A DNA stretch of 64,000 nt, from positions 310,001-374,000 of the forward strand of contig NZ_JBHRXK010000004.1 in NCBI RefSeq assembly GCF_042648505.1. Reading direction: 5' to 3'. Every line of letters begins with the position of its first letter. The stretch's first letter is position 1. The notes beneath the pieces were generated by a model. It was not told the DNA's origin, searched no databases, and worked only from the letters and a program-made list of their open reading frames with translations. Shown here in pieces: positions 49,111-58,159 of this stretch. The position numbers were made by a program, and so were the translations under genes. This DNA is from Lysobacter_L cavernae. GTDB lineage: Bacteria; Pseudomonadota; Gammaproteobacteria; Xanthomonadales; Xanthomonadaceae.

Positions 49111-51672
49111 CTACAGCGTCGCCAGAAACGCGATCAATGCCTGCTTGTCGGCGTCCGGCAGGTCCTCGCCGAAGCGGTGGCCGTCGTTCTCGATGGCGTC
49201 GGTGCAGGTGCTGTAGACCTCGAACAGCTTCGGATGCCGACGCAGCGTCGGCACCAGCTGGCCCGGATCCTTCAGCAGCTGATCGGCGACCGTGCGCAGT
49301 TCGGCAAAGGCCGCGTCGCCTTCCTGGGGCCCCAGGCTCGTACGCAGTTTCTTCTGCAGCACCTGCGGGTGCAGGCGCAGGCTGACCAGGTCGCCGAGGA
49401 ACTGCTTGTGCTGGAAATTGCCCAGCCGTCCCGCGCTGCTGCCCTTGGGCACGACGATGGTGAGCCCGGCGATCTGTTTCTCCTGGCCGTCCTCGACCAG
49501 GCGCAGGCCCGCCACCAGCGGCACGTCGAGGTCGAAGCGGGTGATCTTCGGCTCGCGCCGCGCCGGGTTCAGCATGGCCTGCATCGAGGCGACGTACAGC
49601 TTGAAGCGGCCGTCGACGCTGGGGTCGTAGGCCCAGCACACTGGCGCCTTGTCATCAGGCACCGGCTGCCCACGCGCGTCGACGTAGGCGTTGCGGTAGA
49701 AGAAGTTCTCGCGGTGCCTGGGCTGGCCGCACAGTTCCGGCCCCAGCGCGTTGTTGTGCATGAGCGGTGCGTGCGCCCACAGCGACAGCAACGAGATGTT
49801 GCGGTAGTAGCCGCGGCCGCCGTCGTGCGGCTCGCTGAGGCTCGGGTCCGGCGGTCGTGCGCGCAGTGTTTCCGAGCCGTATTCCTGCCAGATGTGGCCG
49901 GCCATGTGGTTGGAATGCAGCCCGCGGCAACGGTTGCTGCCGACTTCGGAGACGAAGGTCGTCATGTCGTTGCCGAGCCAGTCGGCGCGCAGGCCGGTCT
50001 TGGCATCGATCGCGCGGAAGTCGCGGTTGCGGAACGCGCCGCCGGCCGACTCCGGCACGCTTGAATGGCAGCGCGCGCAGTTGGCCGCGAACACCTCGTG
50101 GCCGCGCGTGACCGCACCGGTGCCGAAGTCCTTTTCGAGGTCGGTTACCAGGTCGTCGTGGCGGTAGCGCGCGCCCGGGTTGGCGGCCTTGCGCGCGGTC
50201 TCGCGCGCCGTGGCCAGGTCGGTGGCGTGTGTTTCGGACGAATGCAGGAAGGCGGCGATGTCGCCAAGCCGGTCCTCGATCGCGCGGAACGCCGGGCAGT
50301 CGCGGCGGCACTGGCCGATGTCGAATGGCGTCTGGCCGAAGTTGCGGCCCTGCGGATCGAGCTGGCGCAGGTCGGTGAGGTGGTTGAGCCAGCACTGCTC
50401 GGCGCAGGAGCCGATGTTGAAGTACACGCGCTGGATCGCCTCGTTGGCACCGATCGAATCTTCGCCGCCCTTGAGGATGTGGTGCACGGTTTCCTGCTGC
50501 GTGCCCTTGCGCCAGCACTTGCTGTCACGCCCCGGCTCGCACCAGCACGCGGCTTCGCCGTCCTTGCAACTGGCGACTTTGCGCCACTTGTCGACGACTT
50601 CGCCGGAGAAGGTCGGGCGCTGGTGCAGGTTGATGATCGCGTTGATCGTGCCCGGGTTGTTGATCTGGTCGTTGGGAATGGCCGAGGTGTCACTGGTGCC
50701 GGGCCGCGCATGCGCGAACATCTGGTACTCCAGCGAGTCGTGCGGCATGCCCGAGGCCAGCATCTCGGAGATGCGCAGGTACTGGTTGCCGATCGCGCCC
50801 TTGATGTTGGCCCAGGTCGGATTGGCCGGGTCCTTGGGCGGGTTGAGCGGGTCGAAGGCGATATGGCACGAGCCGCAGCTGGTGCCGATCAGGAACGGCG
50901 GCTCGATCGAGCCGTCGGCGAGGCGCCGCACGCGCGCATCGGCGGACTGGGGAGTGCTCGAGAGCGTGCGGCTGTAGCCCTCCCAACTGGCGAGCCGGCC
51001 ATTGATCGCCAGCCAGCGCGCCTTGTCGAAGCGCGGGTTCGGGAATTTGCGGAACCCCAATGCGCCCGTCGAGGTGCCGAAGGCGAGGTCGCAGGCCGAT
51101 TGGCGCGGGTCCTGGTCGCGGCGGTGCGGGTCGTCCGCTGCCATCGGCGCGTCGACGAAGTCGCAGGCCGGATCGCGGTAGCCCGGCTTGCCGACATGCG
51201 CGAGCAGTTGCGCATCGCCAGGACACCACTGGAACCCGTAGGTTTCGTCCAGGCTCCGGGCCGGGCAGCCGTTGCTGCCGGGCAGGCAGCAACCGGGGTC
51301 GTTGATCAGGCCCCAGGCGGCGAAGCGGTCGTCGCGGCGGTCGGCGCGCAGCACGCGGAACCAGTCGATCAGGATGCCGACGCGCTGCTGGAACACGTAG
51401 GTGTGGAAGCGCGAATTGCCGCCGGTGGCCTTGTACCAGATCTCGCGGCCGGCGCGTTCGGAGGCGGACAGGCCGGCTTCACCGGTGTAGAAGCCCGGCG
51501 CATCGCGTACTGGTGCGGTGCTGGCGACGGGCATTGCCGCGGTCGGCGCGGCGCTGGCGGTCGTGGCGGGAAGAGCTGTCGCCACCGTCGCGGTGTGTCG
51601 TGCGGAAACAACAGCTAGTACCCCCACGACAATCAGGACGCCCGCGGCGGCGATCCATGCGGTCCGTTTCAT
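49111..51672 (-). CDS. Large di-heme c-type cytochrome, RoxA/CCP-like, first gene of operon
   Basis: An 853-residue protein with an N-terminal membrane anchor or signal (about 5-24) and an Ala/Thr-rich linker. Heme motifs are CGSCH (266-270) and CARCH (532-536). Between them is an unusual Cys-rich segment (369-459, with CWCEP, CAEQCW, CRRDC). The latter part has NISLLSLWAHAPLMHNNALGP, the analogue of the APFLHNGS motif of MauG/RoxA-like enzymes, and ends DADKQALIAFLATL. The start at 51672 is the Met before the hydrophobic anchor; the longer frame runs into leader DNA. It heads five leftward genes and is divergent from the B12 operon. Confidence 0.85.
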   Translation of the reverse strand: MKRTAWIAAAGVLIVVGVLAVVSARHTATVATALPATTASAAPTAAMPVASTAPVRDAPGFYTGEAGLSASERAGREIWYKATGGNSRFHTYVFQQRVGILIDWFRVLRADRRDDRFAAWGLINDPGCCLPGSNGCPARSLDETYGFQWCPGDAQLLAHVGKPGYRDPACDFVDAPMAADDPHRRDQDPRQSACDLAFGTSTGALGFRKFPNPRFDKARWLAINGRLASWEGYSRTLSSTPQSADARVRRLADGSIEPPFLIGTSCGSCHIAFDPLNPPKDPANPTWANIKGAIGNQYLRISEMLASGMPHDSLEYQMFAHARPGTSDTSAIPNDQINNPGTINAIINLHQRPTFSGEVVDKWRKVASCKDGEAACWCEPGRDSKCWRKGTQQETVHHILKGGEDSIGANEAIQRVYFNIGSCAEQCWLNHLTDLRQLDPQGRNFGQTPFDIGQCRRDCPAFRAIEDRLGDIAAFLHSSETHATDLATARETARKAANPGARYRHDDLVTDLEKDFGTGAVTRGHEVFAANCARCHSSVPESAGGAFRNRDFRAIDAKTGLRADWLGNDMTTFVSEVGSNRCRGLHSNHMAGHIWQEYGSETLRARPPDPSLSEPHDGGRGYYRNISLLSLWAHAPLMHNNALGPELCGQPRHRENFFYRNAYVDARGQPVPDDKAPVCWAYDPSVDGRFKLYVASMQAMLNPARREPKITRFDLDVPLVAGLRLVEDGQEKQIAGLTIVVPKGSSAGRLGNFQHKQFLGDLVSLRLHPQVLQKKLRTSLGPQEGDAAFAELRTVADQLLKDPGQLVPTLRRHPKLFEVYSTCTDAIENDGHRFGEDLPDADKQALIAFLATL

Positions 51673-51811
51673 CGTTTCTCCTCCACACAGCCGAATGCAT
51701 GCCGCACGCGGCCCGTTGGGCGTCACTGTGCAAACCAACGCCGTGGCAGAGGCCGAACGGCCATCGCCGCGGAAGAGCGCGCCGTGATGAAGCTGCTAAG
51801 ATGCGCGAGCC

Positions 51812-52026
51812 TGAGGTGACCGCTGGCCTGGCCAGCGGTTGAAACGGGAATCCGGTGCGCTTTGGTCGTGCATGCACGGCCGGCAATTCCGGAGCTGCCC
51901 CCGCAACGGTAGGCGAGACAACGATCCGCATCACCGCCACTGTGCACACGCATGGGAAGGCGCGGACCGGAAGGCTGCAAGCCCTTTCACGGCTTGACCT
52001 TCACTCGCGAGCCCGGAGACCGGCCT
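51812..52026 (+). promoter_or_regulatory. Cobalamin (AdoCbl-type) riboswitch
   Basis: The conserved elements appear in order: a P2-type stem CCGCTGGCC/GGCCAGCGG, GAAACGGGAATCCGGTG, CTGCCCCCGCAACGGTA (core), CACTG, GGGAAGGCG, and the B12 box GAGCCCGGAGACCGGCC at 52009-52025. It precedes btuB by about 130 bases. Downstream, CGACACGC (52037-52044) can pair with GCGTGTCG (about 52076-52083), perhaps part of the expression platform; no U-run follows, so control of translation is more likely than termination. Binding of adenosylcobalamin is expected to lower expression of the whole operon. Confidence 0.95.
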
Positions 52027-52155
52027 TTGTGCGACCCGACACGCGGTGGGCGATGTCATGGGGCGCATGCCTGGCGCGTGTCGCATCCAGACCTCCTTCC
52101 GCCTGTCCTTAGCCATCGATTCCGCGCGGGCAGGCGCGGCCAAGGAGTGTTGTTC

Positions 52156-54006
52156 GTGAATTCGTACCGTTTGTCTTTCCGCCAATCCGCATTGGCGGCC
52201 GCGCTGTCGTTCGTCATCACCGCCCCGGCCTTGGCCGAAGGCGCCGCCACCGACCTCGACCAGGTTGTCGTCACCGCCACGCGCACCGCGCAGACCCAGG
52301 ACCAGACCCTGGCCGCGATCACCGTGATCGATCGCAGCGAAATCGAACGCCTGCAGCCGAACTCGCTGCCCGACCTGCTGCGCGGCCGCGCCGGTATTTC
52401 GCTGGCCAACAACGGCGGTCCTGGCAAGGCGACCTCGCTGTTCCTGCGCGGCACCGAGTCCGACCACGTGCTGGTGCTGGTCGACGGCATCAAGATCGGC
52501 TCGGCCACCAGCGGCGGCGCGTCGCTGCAGGACATCCCGGTCGAGCAGATCGAACGCGTCGAGATCGTGCGCGGGCCGTTCTCCAGCCTGTACGGCTCCG
52601 AAGCGCTCGGCGGCGTGATCCAGATCTTCACCCGACAGCCGCAGGGTGCGTTCGCACCGACGCTCAGCGCCGGTATCGGCAGCTATGCCAGCCAGCGCCT
52701 GGCCGCCGGCGTCGCCGGTCGCGGCAATGGCAGCGTTGACGAGCGCGGGGGCTGGTACTCGGTCAATCTTGCCCACGAGAACATCGACGGCATCAACGCT
52801 TACCGCGGCACGCGCAATTTCGATCCGGACAAGGACGGCTACCGCAACAACTCGGCGACCGTGCAGGGCGGCTACCGCTTCAGCCCGCAATGGGACGCCG
52901 AAGCGCGCCTGTTCCGAGCCGAGGGCTACAACGAATACGACGGCAGCCTCAACAACGAGGCCGACACCGTGCAGCAGGTGCTCGGTGGCCGCGTGCGCTA
53001 CACGCCGAGCGAACGCCTCAAGCTGACCGCCAGCCTGGGCAGCAGCGCCGACCTCAGCGAGAACTATCTCAACGGCGTGTACTCGTCCAACTTCGATACG
53101 CGCCGCGAGCTGGGTTCGCTGCAGGCCGACATCGGTGCCGGCACCGGTCTGCTCAGCTTCGGCTACGACTGGCAGCGCGACGAGGTCGACAGCAACACCC
53201 GCTATGCACGCGACCAGCGCATCAACCGCGGCCTGTTCGGCCAGTGGCAGCAGAGCTTCGGCGCGCAGTCGTTGCAGGCCAGCCTGCGTCGCGACGACGA
53301 CAGCCAGTTCGGCGGCCAGACCACTGGCAGCGTGTTGTGGGGCTGGGACTTCACCGACGCACTGCGCCTGGGCGCCAGCTACGGCAGTGCGTTCAAGGCG
53401 CCGACCTTCAACGAGCTGTATTTCCCCGGTTACGGCAATCCCGAACTGCAGCCGGAGACCTCGAAGAGCTTCGAGCTGAGCCTGCGCGGCGAGCACGGCT
53501 GGTCGCTCAACGCGTTCGATACCAGGATCGACGACATGATTGCCTACGACGTGACCCTCGGCGATTTCGGCGGCCCCAACAACATCGACCGTGCCCGCAT
53601 CCAGGGCTTCGAGGCGGCCGCCGATACCACGCTCGTCGGTTGGGACCTGCGCGCCAGCGCCACCTGGCTGGACCCGCGCAACGACGGCAACGACCGCAAC
53701 CGCGACAACATCCTGCCGCGGCGCGCGCGCCAGAGCGGCCGTGTCGATGCCGACCGTCGTTTTGGCGATTTCAGCATCGGTGCCAGCGTGACCGGCGCCG
53801 GCGAGCGTTACGACAACCTGTCCAATACCACGCGCCTGGGCGGCTACGGCCTCACCGATCTGCGCGTGGGCTATGCGTTCAATACGGACTGGAACCTGCA
53901 GCTGGCCGCCAACAACGTGTTCGACAAGCAGTATGAAACCGCTGCGCTCTACAACCAGCCCGGCCGCAACTACCTGCTGACCCTGCGTTACCGACCCGCT
54001 CGCTGA
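52156..54006 (+). CDS. btuB: Outer-membrane cobalamin receptor BtuB, TonB-dependent
   Basis: Imports cobalamin or precursors across the outer membrane with TonB energy. A GTG start at 52156 is chosen: AAGGAG lies eight bases upstream and it gives a signal peptide ending APALAEG. The 616-residue protein then has the TonB-box region DLDQVVVTATRT, plug domain with LLRGRAGISLANNGG and FLRGTESDHVLVLVDGIKIG, and a 22-strand-type barrel ending in Arg after the aromatic-rich YLLTLRYRPAR. The open frame extends upstream through the riboswitch, but that part is non-coding. First gene of the B12 operon. Confidence 0.95.
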   Translation: MNSYRLSFRQSALAAALSFVITAPALAEGAATDLDQVVVTATRTAQTQDQTLAAITVIDRSEIERLQPNSLPDLLRGRAGISLANNGGPGKATSLFLRGTESDHVLVLVDGIKIGSATSGGASLQDIPVEQIERVEIVRGPFSSLYGSEALGGVIQIFTRQPQGAFAPTLSAGIGSYASQRLAAGVAGRGNGSVDERGGWYSVNLAHENIDGINAYRGTRNFDPDKDGYRNNSATVQGGYRFSPQWDAEARLFRAEGYNEYDGSLNNEADTVQQVLGGRVRYTPSERLKLTASLGSSADLSENYLNGVYSSNFDTRRELGSLQADIGAGTGLLSFGYDWQRDEVDSNTRYARDQRINRGLFGQWQQSFGAQSLQASLRRDDDSQFGGQTTGSVLWGWDFTDALRLGASYGSAFKAPTFNELYFPGYGNPELQPETSKSFELSLRGEHGWSLNAFDTRIDDMIAYDVTLGDFGGPNNIDRARIQGFEAAADTTLVGWDLRASATWLDPRNDGNDRNRDNILPRRARQSGRVDADRRFGDFSIGASVTGAGERYDNLSNTTRLGGYGLTDLRVGYAFNTDWNLQLAANNVFDKQYETAALYNQPGRNYLLTLRYRPAR

Positions 54007-54044
54007 GCGGGCGTCCATTCGCCACCACCACCACGAGGCCACCG

Positions 54045-54626
54045 ATGAAGCCGTTGACCCGACCCGCCAACCTCGGTCTGTTCGTCGCGTTCGCGACGCT
54101 GATGATCGCCACGCGTTTCCACCATTTCGGTACCGTGATCCATCTGCCGGATGCGTCGATGGCGTTGTTCTTCCTCGGCGGGTTGTACCTGCGCAAGCAC
54201 TGGCAGTTCGCGGCCTACCTGGGGTTGGCGGTGGTGATCGACTGGATCGCGATCGACTACGCCGGCGTCAGCGATTTCTGCGTGACCCCGGCGTACTCGT
54301 TCCTGCTGCCGGCCTATGCGGTGCTGTGGTACGGCGGCCGGCTGTATGCCGATCGCCTGCAAGTCGGTTGGGCCCCCATGCTGGGCGCGGCCGGTGTTGG
54401 CCTGGTCAGCGCGTCGCTGTCGTTCGCGATCTCCAACGGTGCGTTCTACTGGCTCGGCGGGCGTTACGCCGAGCCGCACTTTGCCGAGTACCTCGCGCGT
54501 GCCTGGCAGTGGGGCCCGTTGTTCGTGCGCACGACGATGGCCTACATCGTCGTGGCGCTGGCGGTGCATGCGCTGGTGGCGTGGGCGCTGCGCGGGCGCA
54601 TCGGCCAGTGGCCGGCCGGCGTTTGA
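54045..54626 (+). CDS. btuM: BtuM-like cobalamin transporter, copy 1
   Basis: A 193-residue membrane protein with about six hydrophobic segments. The pattern TRFHHFG, LPDASMALFFLGGLYL and SDFCVTPAYSFLLPAYAVLW matches BtuM, a solitary relative of ECF transporter S-components that takes cobalamin through the inner membrane. Cys79 in the CVTPAY motif is placed like the cobalt-liganding Cys described for Thiobacillus denitrificans BtuM. It lies 38 bases after btuB under the riboswitch, in place of a BtuCD ABC transporter, which is not in this window. Confidence 0.85.
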   Translation: MKPLTRPANLGLFVAFATLMIATRFHHFGTVIHLPDASMALFFLGGLYLRKHWQFAAYLGLAVVIDWIAIDYAGVSDFCVTPAYSFLLPAYAVLWYGGRLYADRLQVGWAPMLGAAGVGLVSASLSFAISNGAFYWLGGRYAEPHFAEYLARAWQWGPLFVRTTMAYIVVALAVHALVAWALRGRIGQWPAGV

Positions 54627-54646
54627 TCCACTTCCGGGAGCAGGTC

Positions 54647-55267
54647 ATGTCGCGTATCAAGTCCATGCCAGCGACCTCGTCGTTGCCGTTGCAATCGGCG
54701 CGCAGCCAGATACTGGTCGGCCTGGCGCTGGCCGCATTGATGATCTGCACGCGTGGCCAGCATTTCGCCAGCGTCAACGCGTTGCCGAGCGCCTCGTGGG
54801 CGGTGTTCTTCCTCGCCGGCGCGCTGCTGCGGCCGATGTGGGCGCTGCCTGCGTTGTTCGTGCTGTCGTCGCTGATCGACTTCGGCAGCCTGGCGGCGGG
54901 CACGATCAGCGACTGGTGCCTGTCACCGGCATACTGGGCGCTGGCGTTCGCCTACGCCGCACTGTGGCTGGGCGGCCACGTCTACGCGCGCCGCGTCCAC
55001 GTCGACCGCTGGGCCACGGTGCCACGGCTGGCGGTTGCGCTGGTGATGACCGCAACCGTGGCGTACCTGTTGTCCAAGGGCGGCTTCTACTTCTTCTCGG
55101 GACGTTACCCGGACGCGGACCTTGCTGGCTTCGTCGCGCGCATCCCGCAGTACTACCCGCGCGCGTTGGGTACGCTGGCCGGTTATGTCGGTGCCGCGTT
55201 CGCGTTGTATGCGCTGCTGCGTGCACTGAACGCGCGCAGCAGCGCGCAGACAGGCGCACGCGCATGA
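54647..55267 (+). CDS. BtuM-like transporter, copy 2
   Basis: A 206-residue membrane protein, divergent paralogue of the one just upstream: ICTRGQHF, LPSASWAVFFLAGALL and ISDWCLSPAYWALAFAYAALWLGG align with the same motifs, with Cys91 at the ligand position. The start at 54647 is supported by GGGAGCAGG upstream; earlier in-frame codons belong to the other gene's alternative frame. It ends with ATGA overlap onto cobO. A second S-component-like protein could handle a different corrinoid or form a heterodimer; this is inference. Confidence 0.75.
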   Translation: MSRIKSMPATSSLPLQSARSQILVGLALAALMICTRGQHFASVNALPSASWAVFFLAGALLRPMWALPALFVLSSLIDFGSLAAGTISDWCLSPAYWALAFAYAALWLGGHVYARRVHVDRWATVPRLAVALVMTATVAYLLSKGGFYFFSGRYPDADLAGFVARIPQYYPRALGTLAGYVGAAFALYALLRALNARSSAQTGARA

Positions 55268-55890
55268 GCCGCGGCTCCGAGTGCCTCGGCCTGAGCGAGG
55301 ATGAGCATTACCGCGAGCGCGCCCAGCGCAAGAAGGAACTGGTCGATCGCCGCATCGCCCGCGCCACCATCGATCGCGGCGTGGTGGTGGTCAACACCGG
55401 CAACGGCAAGGGCAAGAGTTCCTCGGGCTTCGGCATGCTCGCCCGTTCGCTCGGCCACGGCTTCCGCTGCGGCGTGGTGCAGTTCATCAAGGGTAGTTTC
55501 TCGACCGGCGAAGAGGCGTTCTTCCGCCGCTTCGAAGACGAACTCGACTACCACGTGATGGGCGAGGGCTTCACCTGGGAAACCCAGGACCGCGCGCGCG
55601 ACATCGCCGCGGCCCAGGCCGCCTGGGACGTGGCCGCGCGGATGCTGGCCGACCCCGGTTACGACTTCGTGTTGCTCGACGAGCTCAACATCGCCCTGAC
55701 CAAGGAATACGTGGTACTCGACCAGGTGTTGGTCGCGCTGGCGGCACGGCCCGAGCGCCAGCACGTGGTGATCACCGGTCGTGGCGCGCCCGACACGTTG
55801 ATCGAAGCGGCGGATACGGTCACCGACATGCGCGTGGTCAAACACGCGTTCAAGGCCGGCATCAAGGCCCAGAACGGTATCGAGTTGTAG
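55264..55890 (+). CDS. cobO: Cob(I)yrinic acid a,c-diamide adenosyltransferase
   Basis: Transfers the 5'-deoxyadenosyl group of ATP to cobalt of reduced corrinoids (CobA/BtuR/CobO family). The 208-residue protein has the P-loop NTGNGKGKSSS (about 43-53), VVQFIKGSFSTGEE, DFVLLDELNIAL and HVVITGRGAP. It starts within the previous stop (ATGA). Product of transported cobinamide or cobalamin would be fed to CobQ, CobU and CobS encoded downstream. Confidence 0.96.
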   Translation: MSRGSECLGLSEDEHYRERAQRKKELVDRRIARATIDRGVVVVNTGNGKGKSSSGFGMLARSLGHGFRCGVVQFIKGSFSTGEEAFFRRFEDELDYHVMGEGFTWETQDRARDIAAAQAAWDVAARMLADPGYDFVLLDELNIALTKEYVVLDQVLVALAARPERQHVVITGRGAPDTLIEAADTVTDMRVVKHAFKAGIKAQNGIEL

Positions 55891-55904
55891 GGATTGGCAA
55901 GCAG

Positions 55905-57203
55905 ATGAATACGTCGCGCCACTGTCCTGCGTTGCTGGTTTCGGCGCCTGCCTCGGGGCAGGGCAAGACCAGCGTCACCGCCGCGCTGGCGCGCTGGCAC
56001 ACGCGTCAGGGCCGGTGCGTGCGCGTGTTCAAGACCGGCCCGGACTTCCTCGACCCGATGGTGCTGGAGCGCGCCAGCGGCGCGCCGGTCTATCAGTTGG
56101 ACCTGTGGATGACCGGCGAGGCCGACGTGCGCGCGCGCCTGTATGAAGCCGCGGGCGAGGCCGACCTGATCCTGGTCGAAGGCGTGATGGGGCTGTTCGA
56201 TGGCGCGCCGTCGAGCGCCGACCTAGCGCAGGCGCTGGGCCTGCCGGTGTTGGCGGTGATCGACGGTTCGGCGATGGCACAGACCTTCGGCGCGCTCGCG
56301 ACCGGACTAGCGCGCTATCGCGACGGCCTGGCCGTGCACGGCATCGCCGCCAACCGCATCGGCAGCGCGCACCACGCCAAGCTGCTGCGTGAGAGCCTGC
56401 CGGCCGATCTGCACTGGCTCGGCGCCTTGCCGCGCGATCCCGCGCTGGCCTTGCCCGAGCGTCACCTCGGCTTGGTCTCGGCGAGTGAGTTGGGCGACAT
56501 CGATACACGCCTGGACGCGCTGGCCGATGCCTGGGCGCAGCACGCGGCCACCGCGTTGCCGCCGCCCGTAGCGTTTTCCGCCCCGGCCGAGGCGGCGTCG
56601 ATCGCACGCAATCTCGACGGCGTGCGCATCGCGGTCGCGCGCGACGCCGCGTTCTGTTTCCTGTATCCGGCCAACCTTGACCTGCTGCGCGCGGCCGGCG
56701 CGCAGCTGCGCTTCTTCTCACCACTGGCCGGGGAGGCGCTGCCCGAATGCGATGCGGTGTGGTTGCCCGGCGGTTATCCGGAACTGCACCTGCAGGCGCT
56801 GTCGCAGCGCACCGACCTGCGCGCCGCGTTGCACGCCCACCGCGACGCCGGCAAGCCGCTGCTGGCCGAATGCGGCGGCCTGCTCTATGCGCTGGACGCG
56901 CTGGCCGATCGCGACGGCCACGAAGCGCCGATGGCTGGTCTGCTGGCCGGGCGCGCGGCGTTGCAACCGCGGCTGGCGGCGCTCGGCCTGCAGGGCATCG
57001 AATTGCCCGAAGGCGTCCTGCGTGGCCACACCTTCCATTACGCCCGCGCCGAAATCCCGGCGGCGCCGCTGGCGAAGGCCAGCAACCCCAACGGCGGCCC
57101 CAGCGCCGAGGCGGTCTACCGTGATCGGCGCATGACCGCGAGCTTCGTGCATTTCTATTTCCCGTCGAACCCGGACGCGGCGACGCGCCTGTTCCTGCCG
57201 TGA
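55905..57203 (+). CDS. cbiA: Cobyrinic acid a,c-diamide synthase
   Basis: Amidates carboxyls a and c of cobyrinate with glutamine and ATP. The 432-residue protein has an N-terminal ATPase domain with P-loop APASGQGKTSVT and a C-terminal glutamine amidotransferase domain with catalytic Cys in LLAECGGLLYAL and the His/Glu end. The pair is characteristic of CbiA/CobB; the length is a little short but normal. The last codons overlap a GTG start of cbiB. Its retention suggests that an incoming precursor is cobyrinate-like, or that corrin genes lie elsewhere. Confidence 0.94.
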   Translation: MNTSRHCPALLVSAPASGQGKTSVTAALARWHTRQGRCVRVFKTGPDFLDPMVLERASGAPVYQLDLWMTGEADVRARLYEAAGEADLILVEGVMGLFDGAPSSADLAQALGLPVLAVIDGSAMAQTFGALATGLARYRDGLAVHGIAANRIGSAHHAKLLRESLPADLHWLGALPRDPALALPERHLGLVSASELGDIDTRLDALADAWAQHAATALPPPVAFSAPAEAASIARNLDGVRIAVARDAAFCFLYPANLDLLRAAGAQLRFFSPLAGEALPECDAVWLPGGYPELHLQALSQRTDLRAALHAHRDAGKPLLAECGGLLYALDALADRDGHEAPMAGLLAGRAALQPRLAALGLQGIELPEGVLRGHTFHYARAEIPAAPLAKASNPNGGPSAEAVYRDRRMTASFVHFYFPSNPDAATRLFLP

Positions 57204-58159
57204 GTGAAGCGGTCGTCAGCGCAGCGCTCGCCGGCGGCGCACTGGTCGCGCTGGCGGCGGTGGCGCTCGACACCACGTTGGGCGAGCCGCGACGCGCGCA
57301 CCCGCTGGTCGCGTTCGGTCGCATGGCGCGCGCGATCGAAGCGCGCGGGTACGCCGATCGGCGGATCGCCGGCGTGCTGGCGTGGTCGTGCGCGGTGCTG
57401 CCGGTGGTGGCGATCACGTGGTGGGCAATGTACGAGGCGCGGTCTGCCTCGCCCTGGCTCGCGGCTGCGCTGGGGGCAGGCGTGCTGTACCTGGCGATCG
57501 GCCACCGCAGCCTCGGTGAGCACGCCCGGCCGGTCGCGCAGGCCTTGCAGGCGGGCGATCTCGGCGCGGCGCGTGAAGCGGTCGGGCGCATGGTCAGCCG
57601 TGACACCGCGGTACTGGACGAGTCGCAAGTCGCCGCGGCGGCGACCGAGTCGGTGCTCGAGAACGGTTGCGATGCGGTGTTCGGTGCGTTGTTCTGGTTC
57701 GCCGTGCTCGGCGCGCCGGGTGTGGTGCTGTACCGGCTGGCGAACACGCTCGATGCGATGTGGGGTTACCGCACTCCGCGCTACGAAAACTTCGGCTGGG
57801 CTGCGGCGCGTATCGACGATGCACTCAACTACATCCCGGCGCGATTGACCGCGCTGACCTATGCCTTGCTCGGGGACACGACACGCGCATGGTGCTGCTG
57901 GCGCATGCAGGCACCGGCCTGGGACAGCCCGAACGCAGGCCCGGTGATGGCCGCGGGCGCGGGGGCATTGCGCGTGCAGCTGGGCGGCGCGGCGCCGTAT
58001 CACGGTGTCTGGGAATTGCGTCCACTGCTGGGCGCAGGCGCGGCGCCGGGCGCCGATTCGATCACGCGAGCCTTGAAACTGGTGCGCGACGGCGTGCTGC
58101 TGTGGCTGGGCGTGTGGTGCGCGTTGGTGCTGGTCGCTCACCGGTGGCTGCATGCTTGA
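57200..58159 (+). CDS. cbiB: Adenosylcobinamide-phosphate synthase CbiB
   Basis: Inner-membrane enzyme that attaches aminopropanol phosphate to adenosylcobyric acid (CbiB/CobD family). The 319-residue protein begins with GTG at 57200 overlapping the cbiA stop by four bases. Features include LDTTLGEPRRAHPLVAFGRM, RMVSRDTAVLDESQVAAAATES, ENGCDAVFGALFWFAVLG, RLANTLDAMWGYRTPRYENFG and a multi-segment hydrophobic profile. It uses the product of the next gene, threonine-phosphate decarboxylase. Confidence 0.95.
   Translation: MSEAVVSAALAGGALVALAAVALDTTLGEPRRAHPLVAFGRMARAIEARGYADRRIAGVLAWSCAVLPVVAITWWAMYEARSASPWLAAALGAGVLYLAIGHRSLGEHARPVAQALQAGDLGAAREAVGRMVSRDTAVLDESQVAAAATESVLENGCDAVFGALFWFAVLGAPGVVLYRLANTLDAMWGYRTPRYENFGWAAARIDDALNYIPARLTALTYALLGDTTRAWCCWRMQAPAWDSPNAGPVMAAGAGALRVQLGGAAPYHGVWELRPLLGAGAAPGADSITRALKLVRDGVLLWLGVWCALVLVAHRWLHA

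Noticed and set aside
51952..52155. N-terminal extension of btuB
   Set aside because: Would translate the riboswitch including the B12 box; the GTG at 52156 has an AAGGAG and a proper signal peptide.
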